Shown here: in pieces, positions 7,338 to 16,570 of the stretch | Layout of the letters: each line of letters starts with the position of its first letter | Position numbering within the stretch: the stretch's first letter is position 1 | DNA from: Streptomyces beihaiensis | GTDB lineage: Bacteria; Actinomycetota; Actinomycetes; Streptomycetales; Streptomycetaceae | DNA length: 35,644 bases | Assembly: GCF_026274175.1 (NCBI RefSeq) | Contig: NZ_JAPHNL010000295.1 | Coordinates: forward strand, 1 to 35,644 | Direction: 5' to 3' | Program-made: the position numbers and the translations under genes | The notes under the pieces: generated by a model | Database searches by the model: none | The model's input: only the letters and a program-made list of their open reading frames with translations | Told to the model about the DNA's origin: nothing

Positions 7338-8726
7338 ATGTCTGCCGATGCCGTCGATCCCGTCGATTCCGTCGATCCCGTTGTCCCGGTCACCGGCTGG
7401 GGCCGCACCGCCCCCACCTCCGCGCGCCTGGTCCGCCCCCGCTCCACCGAGGAGGCGGTGGCCGCCGTGCGCGCGTGCGCGGAGCCCGGACGAAGAGGCG
7501 GCATCGCGCGCGGGCTCGGCCGGGCCTACGGCGACGCGGCGCAGAACGCGGGCGGCGACGTCCTCGACATGACCCGTCTCGACCGGATCCACGCCATCGA
7601 CGCCGACGCGGGCACCGTCCACTGCGACGCGGGCGTCTCACTGCACCGGCTCATGCAGGTGCTGCTGCCGCTCGGCTGGTTCGTGCCGGTGACCCCGGGC
7701 ACCCGCCAGGTCACCGTCGGCGGGGCGATCGGCGCCGACATCCACGGCAAGAACCACCACGTCTCCGGAGCGTTCGCCCGCCACGTGAACTCCTTCGAAC
7801 TGCTCACGGCGGACGGCGAGATCCGCACGGTGCTGCCCGGCACCGACCTCTTCGACGCCACGGCGGGCGGCATGGGCCTGACCGGCGTCGTCCTCACCGC
7901 GACGATCCGCCTGCAACGCGTCGAGACGTCGTCGATGACGGTCGACACGGAACGCGCCGCCGACCTCGACGACCTGATGGCCCGCCTGACCGCCACGGAC
8001 CACCGCTACCGCTACTCGGTCGCCTGGATCGACCTGCTGGCCCGGGGCGCCGCCATGGGCCGTGCCGTCCTCACCCGCGGCGACCACGCCCCGCTGGACG
8101 CGCTGCCCGCCCGCGCCCGGCGCGACCCGCTCGCCTTCCGGCCGCGCCACCTGCCGGCCGCGCCGTCGTTCCTGCCGGAGGGGCTGCTCGGCCGCCGCTC
8201 GGTCGGGCTCTTCAACGAGCTGTGGTTCCGCAAGGCCCCCAGGTTCCGTACGGGCGAGATCCAGAAGCTCGCCACGTTCTTCCACCCGCTCGACGGCGTC
8301 CCGCACTGGAACCGCGTCTACGGGCCAGGCGGCTTCGTCCAGTACCAGTTCGTCGTCGGCCACGGGCAGGAGGAGACGCTGCGCCGGGTCGTCGCCCGGA
8401 TCAGCGAGCGCCGCTGCCCCTCCTTCCTGGCCGTGCTCAAGCGGTTCGGCGACGCCGACCCCGGCTGGCTGTCGTTCCCCGTGCCCGGGTGGACGCTCGC
8501 CCTGGACATCCCGGCGAACCTGCCGGGGCTCGGCGCGTTCCTCGACGAGTTGGACGCCCTGGTGGCCGCGGCGGACGGGCGGGTCTACCTCGCCAAGGAC
8601 TCCCGGCTGCGGCCGGGGCTGCTCGCCGCGATGTATCCGCGGCTCGACGACTTCCGGGAGCTTCGGGCGCGGCTCGACCCGCACGGGGTCTTCCGCTCGG
8701 ACCTGTCACGCCGACTGGCGCTCTGA
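7338..8726 (+). CDS. dprE1: DprE1-like FAD-dependent decaprenylphosphoryl-ribose 2-oxidase
   Basis: The 462-residue flavoprotein matches mycobacterial DprE1 along its whole length. The FAD-binding part includes ARGLGRAYGDAAQNAGGDV (Y64), PGTRQVTVGGAIGADIHGKN and HH at 140-141. The substrate part includes HWNRVYGPGGFVQYQFV and LAKDSR (K420, matching Lys418 of the M. tuberculosis enzyme). It oxidises the ribose C2' of the lipid-linked sugar; the reductase encoded 36 bases downstream completes the epimerisation. The residue matching Cys387, the covalent target of benzothiazinones, is Ala388 here (PGWTLALDIP against PGWNICVDFP). The N-terminus has a repeat-encoded VDPVDSVDPV tract from a 9-base tandem repeat. 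There is no strong RBS before ATG 7338. Confidence 0.9.
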   Translation: MSADAVDPVDSVDPVVPVTGWGRTAPTSARLVRPRSTEEAVAAVRACAEPGRRGGIARGLGRAYGDAAQNAGGDVLDMTRLDRIHAIDADAGTVHCDAGVSLHRLMQVLLPLGWFVPVTPGTRQVTVGGAIGADIHGKNHHVSGAFARHVNSFELLTADGEIRTVLPGTDLFDATAGGMGLTGVVLTATIRLQRVETSSMTVDTERAADLDDLMARLTATDHRYRYSVAWIDLLARGAAMGRAVLTRGDHAPLDALPARARRDPLAFRPRHLPAAPSFLPEGLLGRRSVGLFNELWFRKAPRFRTGEIQKLATFFHPLDGVPHWNRVYGPGGFVQYQFVVGHGQEETLRRVVARISERRCPSFLAVLKRFGDADPGWLSFPVPGWTLALDIPANLPGLGAFLDELDALVAAADGRVYLAKDSRLRPGLLAAMYPRLDDFRELRARLDPHGVFRSDLSRRLAL

Positions 8727-8762
8727 GCCCCGCCCGCTTCCCGTACTGAGAGAGAGGTTCTC

Positions 8763-9518
8763 GTGAAGGACGCCTTCGGCACCCCCCAGTCCCTGCTCGT
8801 CCTCGGCGGCACGTCCGAGATCGGCCTGGCCACCGCCCGCCGGCTCGTCGCCCGCCGCACCCGCACGGTGTGGCTCGCCGGCCGCCCGTCACCGGCCCTG
8901 GAGAAGGCCGCCGCCGCACTGCGCGACCTGGGGGCCGACACCCGTACGGTCGCCTTCGACGCGCTCGATCCCGACGCCCACGAGGAGATTCTCGGCAAGG
9001 TCTTCGCCGAGGGCGACATCGACATGGTGCTGCTCGCCTTCGGCGTCCTCGGCGACCAGGCCCGCGACGAGGCCGAACCGCGGGCCGCGGTGCGGGTCGC
9101 GCAGACCAACTACACCGGCGCCGTCTCGGCGGGGCTCGTGTGCGCGCGGGCGTTGCAGCACCAGGGGCACGGCTCGCTGGTCGTCCTGTCCTCGGTCGCC
9201 GGTGAGCGGGCCCGGCGCGCCAACTTCATCTACGGGTCGAGCAAGGCGGGGCTCGACGCGTTCGCGCAGGGCCTGGGGGACGCGCTGCACGGCACCGGGG
9301 TGCACGTCATGGTCGTGCGGCCCGGGTTCGTGCGCTCGAAGATGACGGCCGGGCGCAAGGACGCTCCGCTGGCCACGACCCCGGACGTGGTGGCCAGGGC
9401 CGTCGAGGTGGGGCTGCGGCGCCGCCAGGAGGTGGTCTGGGTACCGGGCACTCTGCGGGTGGTCATGTCGGCGCTGCGGCATGTGCCGCGGGGGGTGTTC
9501 CGGCGGCTGCCGGTCTGA
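8763..9518 (+). CDS. dprE2: DprE2-like decaprenylphosphoryl-2-keto-ribose reductase (SDR family)
   Basis: The 251-residue short-chain dehydrogenase has the cofactor loop GGTSEIG (15-21), a serine pair in SSVAG (143-144) and the catalytic Y157-GSS-K161. Its end (RRLPV) and its position right after the DprE1-like gene identify it as the NAD(P)H-dependent partner that reduces the 2-keto intermediate to the arabino form. GTG at 8763 follows GAGAGAGG. The two genes are 36 bases apart and surely co-transcribed. It ends 9 bases before the convergent RNA-ligase-like gene. Confidence 0.88.
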   Translation: MKDAFGTPQSLLVLGGTSEIGLATARRLVARRTRTVWLAGRPSPALEKAAAALRDLGADTRTVAFDALDPDAHEEILGKVFAEGDIDMVLLAFGVLGDQARDEAEPRAAVRVAQTNYTGAVSAGLVCARALQHQGHGSLVVLSSVAGERARRANFIYGSSKAGLDAFAQGLGDALHGTGVHVMVVRPGFVRSKMTAGRKDAPLATTPDVVARAVEVGLRRRQEVVWVPGTLRVVMSALRHVPRGVFRRLPV

Positions 9519-9527
9519 GTGCGGGCC

Positions 9528-10112
9528 TCAGCCCGCCCGCAGCCTCCGGCCGCGCCTCGTGCGTTCGCCCGGCTGCGACGGCACCGGCGAGACGCCGAAG
9601 CCGAAGTCGCGCAGCTTGCGCCAGACCGCGTCGGCGCCCTGCTCGTAGAGGGCGAAGCCGGTGCACGGCCAGGCCGCCTCGTACTCGGCGAGCTCCGCGT
9701 AGGCGCGGTCCATCGCCTCGTCCGCGATGTGGTGGGCCACGGTGACGTGCGGGTGGTAGGGGAACTGCAGCTCACGCGCGATCGGCCCGGACGGCTCCCG
9801 CACCCGCTCCTGGAGCCGCGTGCACGCCTCGGCGCCCTCCACCACCTGGACGAAGACGACCGGTGACAGAGGGCGGAAGGTACCCGTGCCCGACAGCCGC
9901 AGCGCGAACGGCCGCCCGGCCGCCGCCACCTCGTCCAGATGCGCCTCGACGGCGGGCAGCAGCCCGGGGTCCACCTCGGTCGGCGGGAGCAGCGTGATGT
10001 GGGTGGGGATGCCGTGCGCGGCCGGGTCCCCGAAGCCCGCACGCCGCTCCTGGAGCAGGCTGCCGTGCGGCTCCGGGACCGCGATCGACACACCGATCGT
10101 TACGGTCCCCAC
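9528..10112 (-). CDS. 2'-5' RNA ligase/cyclic phosphodiesterase family protein
   Basis: The 194-residue protein has the two HxT motifs of the 2H phosphoesterase fold: THITLL (H38, T40) and HPHVTVAH (H122, T124). The 2H fold covers 2'-5' RNA ligases and cyclic nucleotide phosphodiesterases; the physiological substrate is unknown. The GTG start at 10112 has GGAG about 8 bases upstream. A basic tail (ERTRRGRRLRAG) may bind nucleic acid. It lies 69 bases downstream of trpS on the same strand and may be co-transcribed with it. Confidence 0.85.
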   Translation of the reverse strand: MGTVTIGVSIAVPEPHGSLLQERRAGFGDPAAHGIPTHITLLPPTEVDPGLLPAVEAHLDEVAAAGRPFALRLSGTGTFRPLSPVVFVQVVEGAEACTRLQERVREPSGPIARELQFPYHPHVTVAHHIADEAMDRAYAELAEYEAAWPCTGFALYEQGADAVWRKLRDFGFGVSPVPSQPGERTRRGRRLRAG

Positions 10113-10181
10113 GTCGTACTCCTGTCGTCGTGCGGAAGGGGCGGGCGGGTACGGGTCGGGCGTAAGGGTCGTGCGTACAGG

Positions 10182-11294
<1,113 letters not shown>

Positions 11295-12737
11295 TCAGCC
11301 GAGGTCGACCGACGGGTAGAGCGGGAAGCCGGTGAGCAGCTCGGAGGCCCGGTGCGCGGCCTCGTCGGCGATCTTCCGGTCCAGGACGTGGCTCGCCCTG
11401 GACGGCGCGCCGGACTTGGTGGTGCCCGGCTCGGCGGCGGTGAGGACCCGGTCGATGAGCGCGGCGATCTCGTCCATCTCGGCGGTGCCGAGGCCGCGGG
11501 TGGTCAGCGCCGGGGTGCCGATGCGGATGCCGGAGGTGTACCAGGCGCCGTTGGGGTCGGCGGGGATGGCGTTGCGGTTGGTGACGATCCCGGAGTCCAG
11601 GAGCGCCGACTCGGCCTGGCGGCCGGTGAGCCCGTAGGACGAGGCCACGTCGATGAGGTTGAGGTGGTTGTCGGTGCCGCCGGTGACGAGCGTGGCACCG
11701 CGCCGCGTCAGGCCCTCGGCGAGCGCGCGGGCGTTGTCGACGATGCGCCGCGCGTAGTCCTGGAAGGCGGGCTGCCGCGCCTCGGCGAGGGCGACGGCCT
11801 TGGCGGCCATGACGTGCGGCAGCGGCCCGCCGAGCACCATCGGGCAGCCCCGGTCGACCTGGTCCTTGAGCGAGTCGTCGCACAGCACCATGCCGCCGCG
11901 CGGGCCGCGCAGCGACTTGTGGGTGGTCGTGGTCACGATCTGGGCGTGCGGCACCGGGTCGAAGTCCCCGGTGAGCACCTTGCCGGCCACGAGCCCGGCG
12001 AAGTGCGCCATGTCGACCATGAGCGTCGCCCCGGCCTCGTCGGCGATCTCGCGCATGATCCGGAAGTTCACCAGGCGCGGGTAGGCCGAGTACCCGGCGA
12101 CGATGATCAGCGGCTTGAACTCGCGGGCTTGCGCGCGCAGCGCCTCGTAGTCGATGAGTCCGGTGGCGGGGTCGGTGCCGTAGGAACGCTGGTCGAACAT
12201 CTTGCCGCTGATGTTGGGCCGGAAGCCGTGCGTGAGGTGGCCGCCGGCGTCGAGCGACATGCCGAGCATCCGCTGGTTGCCGAAGGCGTGCCGCAGCTCG
12301 GCCCAGTCGGCTTCGGTCAGCTCGTTGACCTGCCGGGCCCCGGCCTTCTCCAGGAACGGCGCCTCGATCCGGTCGGCGAGCACCGCCCAGAAGGCGACCA
12401 GGTTGGCGTCGATGCCGGAGTGCGGCTGCACGTACGCGTGGCGGGCGCCGAACAGTTCGCGGGCGTGCTCGGCGGCGAGCGACTCGACGGTGTCGACGTT
12501 GCGGCAGCCCGCGTAGAAGCGGCGGCCGACGGTGCCCTCGGCGTACTTGTCGCTGAACCAGTTGCCCATGGTGAGCAGGGTCGCCGGGGACGCGTAGTTC
12601 TCGGAGGCGATCAGCTTGAGCATCTCGCGCTGGTCGGTGAGCTCCCGCGCGATGGCGTCGGCGACGCGCGGCTCGACGCCCCGTACGACGTCGAGGGCGG
12701 CGCGGTACGCGGTGGACTCGGGGGTGAGGTCGGTCAT
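11295..12737 (-). CDS. glyA: Serine hydroxymethyltransferase
   Basis: This PLP enzyme interconverts serine and glycine and loads one-carbon units onto tetrahydrofolate. It has 480 residues, longer than the usual 415-430, with extra segments around 130-160 and near the C-terminus. The PLP lysine is K274 in [35 protein letters not shown] and [13 protein letters not shown] are standard SHMT motifs. ATG 12737 follows CCGGAGG. A ZTP riboswitch occupies the leader (12783-12856), so expression should rise when 10-formyl-THF is short. Confidence 0.95.
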   Translation of the reverse strand: MTDLTPESTAYRAALDVVRGVEPRVADAIARELTDQREMLKLIASENYASPATLLTMGNWFSDKYAEGTVGRRFYAGCRNVDTVESLAAEHARELFGARHAYVQPHSGIDANLVAFWAVLADRIEAPFLEKAGARQVNELTEADWAELRHAFGNQRMLGMSLDAGGHLTHGFRPNISGKMFDQRSYGTDPATGLIDYEALRAQAREFKPLIIVAGYSAYPRLVNFRIMREIADEAGATLMVDMAHFAGLVAGKVLTGDFDPVPHAQIVTTTTHKSLRGPRGGMVLCDDSLKDQVDRGCPMVLGGPLPHVMAAKAVALAEARQPAFQDYARRIVDNARALAEGLTRRGATLVTGGTDNHLNLIDVASSYGLTGRQAESALLDSGIVTNRNAIPADPNGAWYTSGIRIGTPALTTRGLGTAEMDEIAALIDRVLTAAEPGTTKSGAPSRASHVLDRKIADEAAHRASELLTGFPLYPSVDLG

Positions 12738-12782
12738 GGGGGCAGCCTCCGGAACGGTCGTTCAGCGGTCGTCTCTCGGTCG

Positions 12783-12856
12783 GCCCAGGCGCACGGCACT
12801 CGCTCCCGGACCGCTCCCCGATGGTTGAGCCCATCTCAGCGCGCCAGTCACGGCCC
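12783..12856 (-). promoter_or_regulatory. ZTP (pfl) riboswitch upstream of glyA
   Basis: Read on the minus strand, the leader starts GGGCCGUGACUGGCG, continues with a stem-loop closing on AACCAUC, then GGGGAGCGGUCC, a linker, and ends GCCGUGCGCCUGGGC. These are the invariant blocks of the pfl/ZTP aptamer. GGGCCG and CGGUCC pair completely with one G-U, forming the outer helix, and GCCUGGGC is the second-domain strand. ZTP/ZMP accumulates when PurH lacks 10-formyl-THF. The switch lies 45 bases before the glyA start with no U-tract, so control is probably at translation initiation. TACAGT at 12863-12868 (minus strand) is a plausible -10, putting transcription start at the aptamer edge. Confidence 0.9.
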
Positions 12857-13038
12857 GCGCGTACTGTACCGCCGCCTGGCCCTGTGCGATTCACCGTTCC
12901 GGGATGCGGGCGGCCGGGAGTTGTGCGGGTCGCCGCCGCATCCGCCGGTGGTCGTAAATCCCCGGTACCACGCCGACGGCCGATTGCCGTCGCCGGCCGG
13001 ACGCGGTGCGGGGGGCGTCCGGGAGACCGTCTCATGCC
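12857..13038. promoter_or_regulatory. Divergent intergenic region between glyA leader and GT87 gene
   Basis: This segment carries the glyA promoter (candidate -10 TACAGT on the minus strand at 12863-12868) and whatever drives the glycosyltransferase gene. Next to the latter start lies a perfect 7-base inverted repeat (GTCTCAT-GCC-ATGAGAC, 13029-13045) that contains the ATG itself. No other structure was recognised. Confidence 0.4.
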
Positions 13039-14262
13039 ATGAGACGCAGAACCGCACGTGTCCGTGCCGTGCATGCCGTGTACGCCTTGCTGGCCGTACA
13101 GCTCGTCGGGGTCACCGTGTTCGCCGTGGCCTGGAACTCGCTGGACTTCCACATCTACTGGGAGGGCGGGCGGGCCCTGACGCACGGCGCCGAGCTCTAC
13201 CGCAAGCAGCTCGTCGCGCACTGGTTCACCAACACGCCGTTCATGGGTCTGGTGTTCGTTCCGATCGGGCGCGTGCCGCTGACCGTCGCCAGGGTCGTGT
13301 GGGAGCTGGCGTCGGTGGGCGCGTTCACCTCGGCCTGCGTGAGCGCGGTGAGACTGGGCGGGTTTTCGTGCACGAGGAGTCGGACGGCCGCGGTGGTGGC
13401 CGCGGGGCTGTTCCTCCAGCCGATGTGGCAGTCGATCTTCCTGGGGCAGGTCAACCCGTTCCTGCTGGCGCTCGTGCTGGCCGACATCCGCGGGGTGGCG
13501 GCCGGGCGGCGATGGGCCGGGATCATGATCGGGGTGGCCGCCGCGGTCAAGCTGACACCCGCGATCTTCGTGGTGATGCTGCTGTGCGCGCGGCGGTTTC
13601 GGGCGGTGGCGGTCGCGACGGGGACGTTCGTCGTGTGCGAGCTGGCGGCGTTCCTCGTCGCCCCTGAGGCGTCGAAGGTCTACTGGAGCGGCGTCTTCCT
13701 CGACACCTCGCGGGTCGGCGCGCAGTACGTCAGCAACCAGTCGCCGTTCGGCGCCCTGGCCCGGCTGCTCGGCGGGCCGGACCACGTGGGCGGCTGGTAC
13801 CTGGTGGTGCCGCTCGTGCTCGGCGCGGCGGGGATCGCGGTGGCCGTGGCGTGGGCGCGGCGCGGCGACTGGCTGAGCGCGGCGACGGTGGCCGGGGTGA
13901 CCGGGCTGCTCGTCTCGCCGATCTCGTGGGCGCATCACTGGATGTGGATCGTGCCCGCGCTGGTCGTCCTCGTACGGGACCGGCGGCGGTGGTGGGCGGC
14001 GGGCGTGTATCTGCTGTTCTGTCTGTCGCCCCTGTGGTGGATGCCGCGCGACTACGGATTCCACGGTGTGATCACGCTCGTCGTCAACTGCTATCTGCTG
14101 TCCGGGGTGGCGTTCCTCGCGTACATGGCGTGGCGGCTGCGCCGCCGGGACGGCCGGCCGGCCCCCACGGTCCAACCGGCCCAGCCGGTCCAGCCGGTTC
14201 GACTGGCCGGACAAGCGCTCGTGCCCGAGAGGTTTCTCCGTGCCTCGGGCGAGCGACGATAG
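13039..14262 (+). CDS. GT87-type membrane glycosyltransferase (DUF2029)
   Basis: The 407-residue protein has about ten hydrophobic segments. The early lumenal motif DFHIYWEGGRALTHGAELYRK is typical of GT87/DUF2029 polyprenyl-phosphate-dependent glycosyltransferases (the family of mycobacterial alpha-1,2-mannosyltransferases). WAHHWMWIVPALVVLVRDRRRWW near 310-330 also fits. The sugar donor is unknown; a polyprenyl-phosphate mannose is usual, but a lipid-linked pentose from the DprE cluster 4 kb away is conceivable. The C-terminus is a repeat-encoded PAQPVQPV tract. ATG 13039 has no clear RBS and sits in a small hairpin; upstream GTG 13006 in the same frame is an alternative. rocD begins 59 bases after the stop. 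Confidence 0.82.
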   Translation: MRRRTARVRAVHAVYALLAVQLVGVTVFAVAWNSLDFHIYWEGGRALTHGAELYRKQLVAHWFTNTPFMGLVFVPIGRVPLTVARVVWELASVGAFTSACVSAVRLGGFSCTRSRTAAVVAAGLFLQPMWQSIFLGQVNPFLLALVLADIRGVAAGRRWAGIMIGVAAAVKLTPAIFVVMLLCARRFRAVAVATGTFVVCELAAFLVAPEASKVYWSGVFLDTSRVGAQYVSNQSPFGALARLLGGPDHVGGWYLVVPLVLGAAGIAVAVAWARRGDWLSAATVAGVTGLLVSPISWAHHWMWIVPALVVLVRDRRRWWAAGVYLLFCLSPLWWMPRDYGFHGVITLVVNCYLLSGVAFLAYMAWRLRRRDGRPAPTVQPAQPVQPVRLAGQALVPERFLRASGERR

Positions 14263-14321
14263 GGACGACAGGATTCGGGCCACAAACCCGCCGCTCGCGG
14301 CCCCCGACGAACGGAGAACCC

Positions 14322-15560
14322 GTGACTTCCGTGACACCCGCGCCCACCTCGGCCGAGCTGATCGCCGCGTCCGACGCGCACAGCGCGCACAACTACCACC
14401 CGCTGCCCGTGGTCGTCGCCTCGGCCGAGGGCGCGTGGATGACCGATGTCGAGGGCCGCCGCTACCTGGACATGCTCGCGGGCTACTCGGCGCTCAACTT
14501 CGGGCACGGCAACCGCCGTCTGATCGACGCGGCCACGGCGCAGCTGGAGCGGGTGACGCTCACGTCGCGGGCGTTCCACCACGACAGGTTCGCCGCGTTC
14601 TGCACACAGCTGGCCGAGCTGTGCGGCAAGGAGATGGTGCTGCCCATGAACACGGGCGCGGAGGCGGTCGAGACGGCGGTCAAGACGGCCCGCAAATGGG
14701 GCTACCGGGTCAAGGGCGTGCCGGACGGGCGGGCCAGGATCGTGGTCGCGCGCGACAACTTCCACGGCCGTACGACGACGATCATCAGCTTCTCGACCGA
14801 CGAGGAGGCACGGGCGGACTACGGCCCCTACACTCCGGGCTTCGACATCGTCCCGTACGGGGACCTCGATGCGCTGCGGGCCGCGGTCACGGACGACACG
14901 GTGGCGGTGCTGCTCGAACCGATCCAGGGCGAGGCGGGCGTGCTGGTGCCGCCCCCCGGCTACCTGGCGGGCGTGCGCGAGCTGACGCGCGAGCGGAACG
15001 TGCTGTTCATGGCCGACGAGATCCAGTCGGGGCTCGGCCGCACGGGCCGCACCTTCGCGTGCGAGCACGAGGGTGTGGTGCCCGACGTGTACGTCCTCGG
15101 GAAGGCGCTGGGCGGCGGTGTGGTGCCGGTGTCGGCGGTGGTGGCGGACCGTTCCGTGCTCGGCGTGTTCAAGCCGGGCGAGCACGGCTCGACGTTCGGC
15201 GGCAACCCCCTCGCCTGCGCCGTGGGCCTGGAGGTGATCGCGATGCTGCGTACGGGTGAGTTCCAGGAGCGGGCGACCGAGCTCGGCCGCCATCTGCATG
15301 ACGAGCTCGAACGGATGGCCGGGTCGGGCTCGGGCCGGGTCACCGGGGTGCGCGGGCGCGGCCTGTGGGCGGGCGTCGACATCGACCCGGCGTTCGGCAC
15401 GGGCCGGGAGATCTCGGAGAAGCTCATGGGCCGGGGCGTCCTGGTGAAGGACACCCACGGCTCGACGATCCGGATCGCGCCGCCCCTGGTGATCGGCAAG
15501 GAGGACCTGGACTGGGGGTTGGAGCAGCTGCGGCTGGTGCTGGAGGCGCAGGGAGCGTAG
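14322..15560 (+). CDS. rocD: Ornithine aminotransferase
   Basis: This class III PLP aminotransferase of 412 residues converts ornithine and 2-oxoglutarate to glutamate semialdehyde and glutamate. Features are SAHNYHPLPVVV and YLDMLAGYSALNFGHGN near the N-terminus, NTGAEAVETAVKTARKWGY (110-128), the cofactor Asp in FMADEIQSGLGRTG (D232) and the Schiff-base lysine K261 in LGKALGGG. GTG 14322 follows CGGAG. The last codons and the stop form the first copy of a 30-base repeat whose second copy lies 5 bases downstream. Confidence 0.94.
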   Translation: MTSVTPAPTSAELIAASDAHSAHNYHPLPVVVASAEGAWMTDVEGRRYLDMLAGYSALNFGHGNRRLIDAATAQLERVTLTSRAFHHDRFAAFCTQLAELCGKEMVLPMNTGAEAVETAVKTARKWGYRVKGVPDGRARIVVARDNFHGRTTTIISFSTDEEARADYGPYTPGFDIVPYGDLDALRAAVTDDTVAVLLEPIQGEAGVLVPPPGYLAGVRELTRERNVLFMADEIQSGLGRTGRTFACEHEGVVPDVYVLGKALGGGVVPVSAVVADRSVLGVFKPGEHGSTFGGNPLACAVGLEVIAMLRTGEFQERATELGRHLHDELERMAGSGSGRVTGVRGRGLWAGVDIDPAFGTGREISEKLMGRGVLVKDTHGSTIRIAPPLVIGKEDLDWGLEQLRLVLEAQGA

Positions 15561-15610
15561 GAGGCGCAGAGGGGCAGGGGGCGCAGGGAGCGCAGGAGGC
15601 GCAGAGGGGC
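15546..15610 (+). repeat. Direct repeat of the rocD 3' end
   Basis: Two 30-base copies (15546-15575 and 15581-15610) differ at one base. The first copy carries the rocD stop TAG; the matching triplet in the second is CAG. The period is 35 bases. This looks like a tandem duplication of the gene end. Confidence 0.85.
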
Positions 15611-15656
15611 GTCCGGGAGGAGGAACGGACGCGGCTGTGGCCGTAAGGTCCTTCCT

Positions 15657-16523
15657 GTGCCCCTAGGAATGATCTGCGCTCTCGGCTCCGCCCTCTGCTT
15701 CGGTACGGCCTCCGTCTTCCAGGCGATGGCCGCGCAGGCGGCGGAGCCGGGATCGGGCGCCGGCGTGGACCCGGCGCTGCTGCTGCGCGCCGCGCGCCAG
15801 TGGCGCTACATCGTGGGGCTCGCCCTCGACGGCCTCGGCTTCCTGCTCCAGATCGTGGCGCTGCGCACCCTGCCCATCTACGTGGTGGGGGCGGCGATGG
15901 CGTCGAGCCTCGCGGTCACGGCGGTGGTGGCGGCGCGGCTGCTGCGGGCGCGGCTCGGCCGCGCCGAGTGGGGCGCGGTGGCGGCGGTCTGCGCGGGCCT
16001 GGCGATGCTCGGTCTGGCGTCCGGCGCGGAGGGCGACCGGGCCGGGTCGGACGCGCTGCGCTGGTCGATGCTCGCGGCGGCGGGCGCGGTGCTGCTGGTC
16101 GGTGTGGCGGCGGGGCGGCTGCCGGGTCGGGCGCGGTCGCTGGCGCTCGGCCTCGGGGCGGGGTGTGGGTTCGGCGTGGTCGAGGTGAGCGTGCGGCTGA
16201 TCAACGACCTGTCGCCGTCGGTGCTCCTGTCGAACCCGGCGGCGTACGCGCTGCTCGCGGGCGGCGGCGCGGGTTTCCTGCTGATGACGTCGGCGCTGCA
16301 CCGGGGTTCGGTGACCGTGGCCACGGCGGGCCTGGTCATCGGGGAGACGGTGGGGCCCGCGCTGGTGGGCGTGGTGTGGCTCGGCGACCGTACGCGGTCG
16401 GGCCTTGAGTGGCTGGCGGTGGTGGGGTTCGCGGTGGCCGTGGCCGGGGCGCTGGCACTGGCCAGGTTCGGGGAGGCGTCGGTGGAGGCGGAGACCGACG
16501 CGCAGCCCGACCCGGTCGGCTGA
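15657..16523 (+). CDS. DMT/EamA-like integral membrane protein
   Basis: The 288-residue protein has about nine or ten hydrophobic helices and begins GMICALGSALCFGTASVFQAMAA, a pattern seen in drug/metabolite transporter relatives in Streptomyces. Near the end GETVGPALVGVVWLGDRTRSG matches the EamA region with a conserved loop. No substrate can be inferred. GTG 15657 has AAGG about 8 bases upstream. The stop codon lies in a short duplication (CCGGTCGGCTG at 16512-16522 and 16525-16535). It is convergent with the MocR gene 45 bases away. Confidence 0.78.
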   Translation: MPLGMICALGSALCFGTASVFQAMAAQAAEPGSGAGVDPALLLRAARQWRYIVGLALDGLGFLLQIVALRTLPIYVVGAAMASSLAVTAVVAARLLRARLGRAEWGAVAAVCAGLAMLGLASGAEGDRAGSDALRWSMLAAAGAVLLVGVAAGRLPGRARSLALGLGAGCGFGVVEVSVRLINDLSPSVLLSNPAAYALLAGGGAGFLLMTSALHRGSVTVATAGLVIGETVGPALVGVVWLGDRTRSGLEWLAVVGFAVAVAGALALARFGEASVEAETDAQPDPVG

Positions 16524-16570
16524 ACCGGTCGGCTGCCCCCCCCTGCGCACGGCTCAGGCAGCACGGCTCA
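16512..16570. repeat. Two short direct duplications between convergent gene ends
   Basis: CCGGTCGGCTG occurs at 16512-16522 and again at 16525-16535, spanning the stop of the membrane-protein gene. GCACGGCTCA occurs at 16547-16556 and 16561-16570, the second copy reaching the stop of the MocR gene. Both look like small slippage duplications. Confidence 0.7.
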
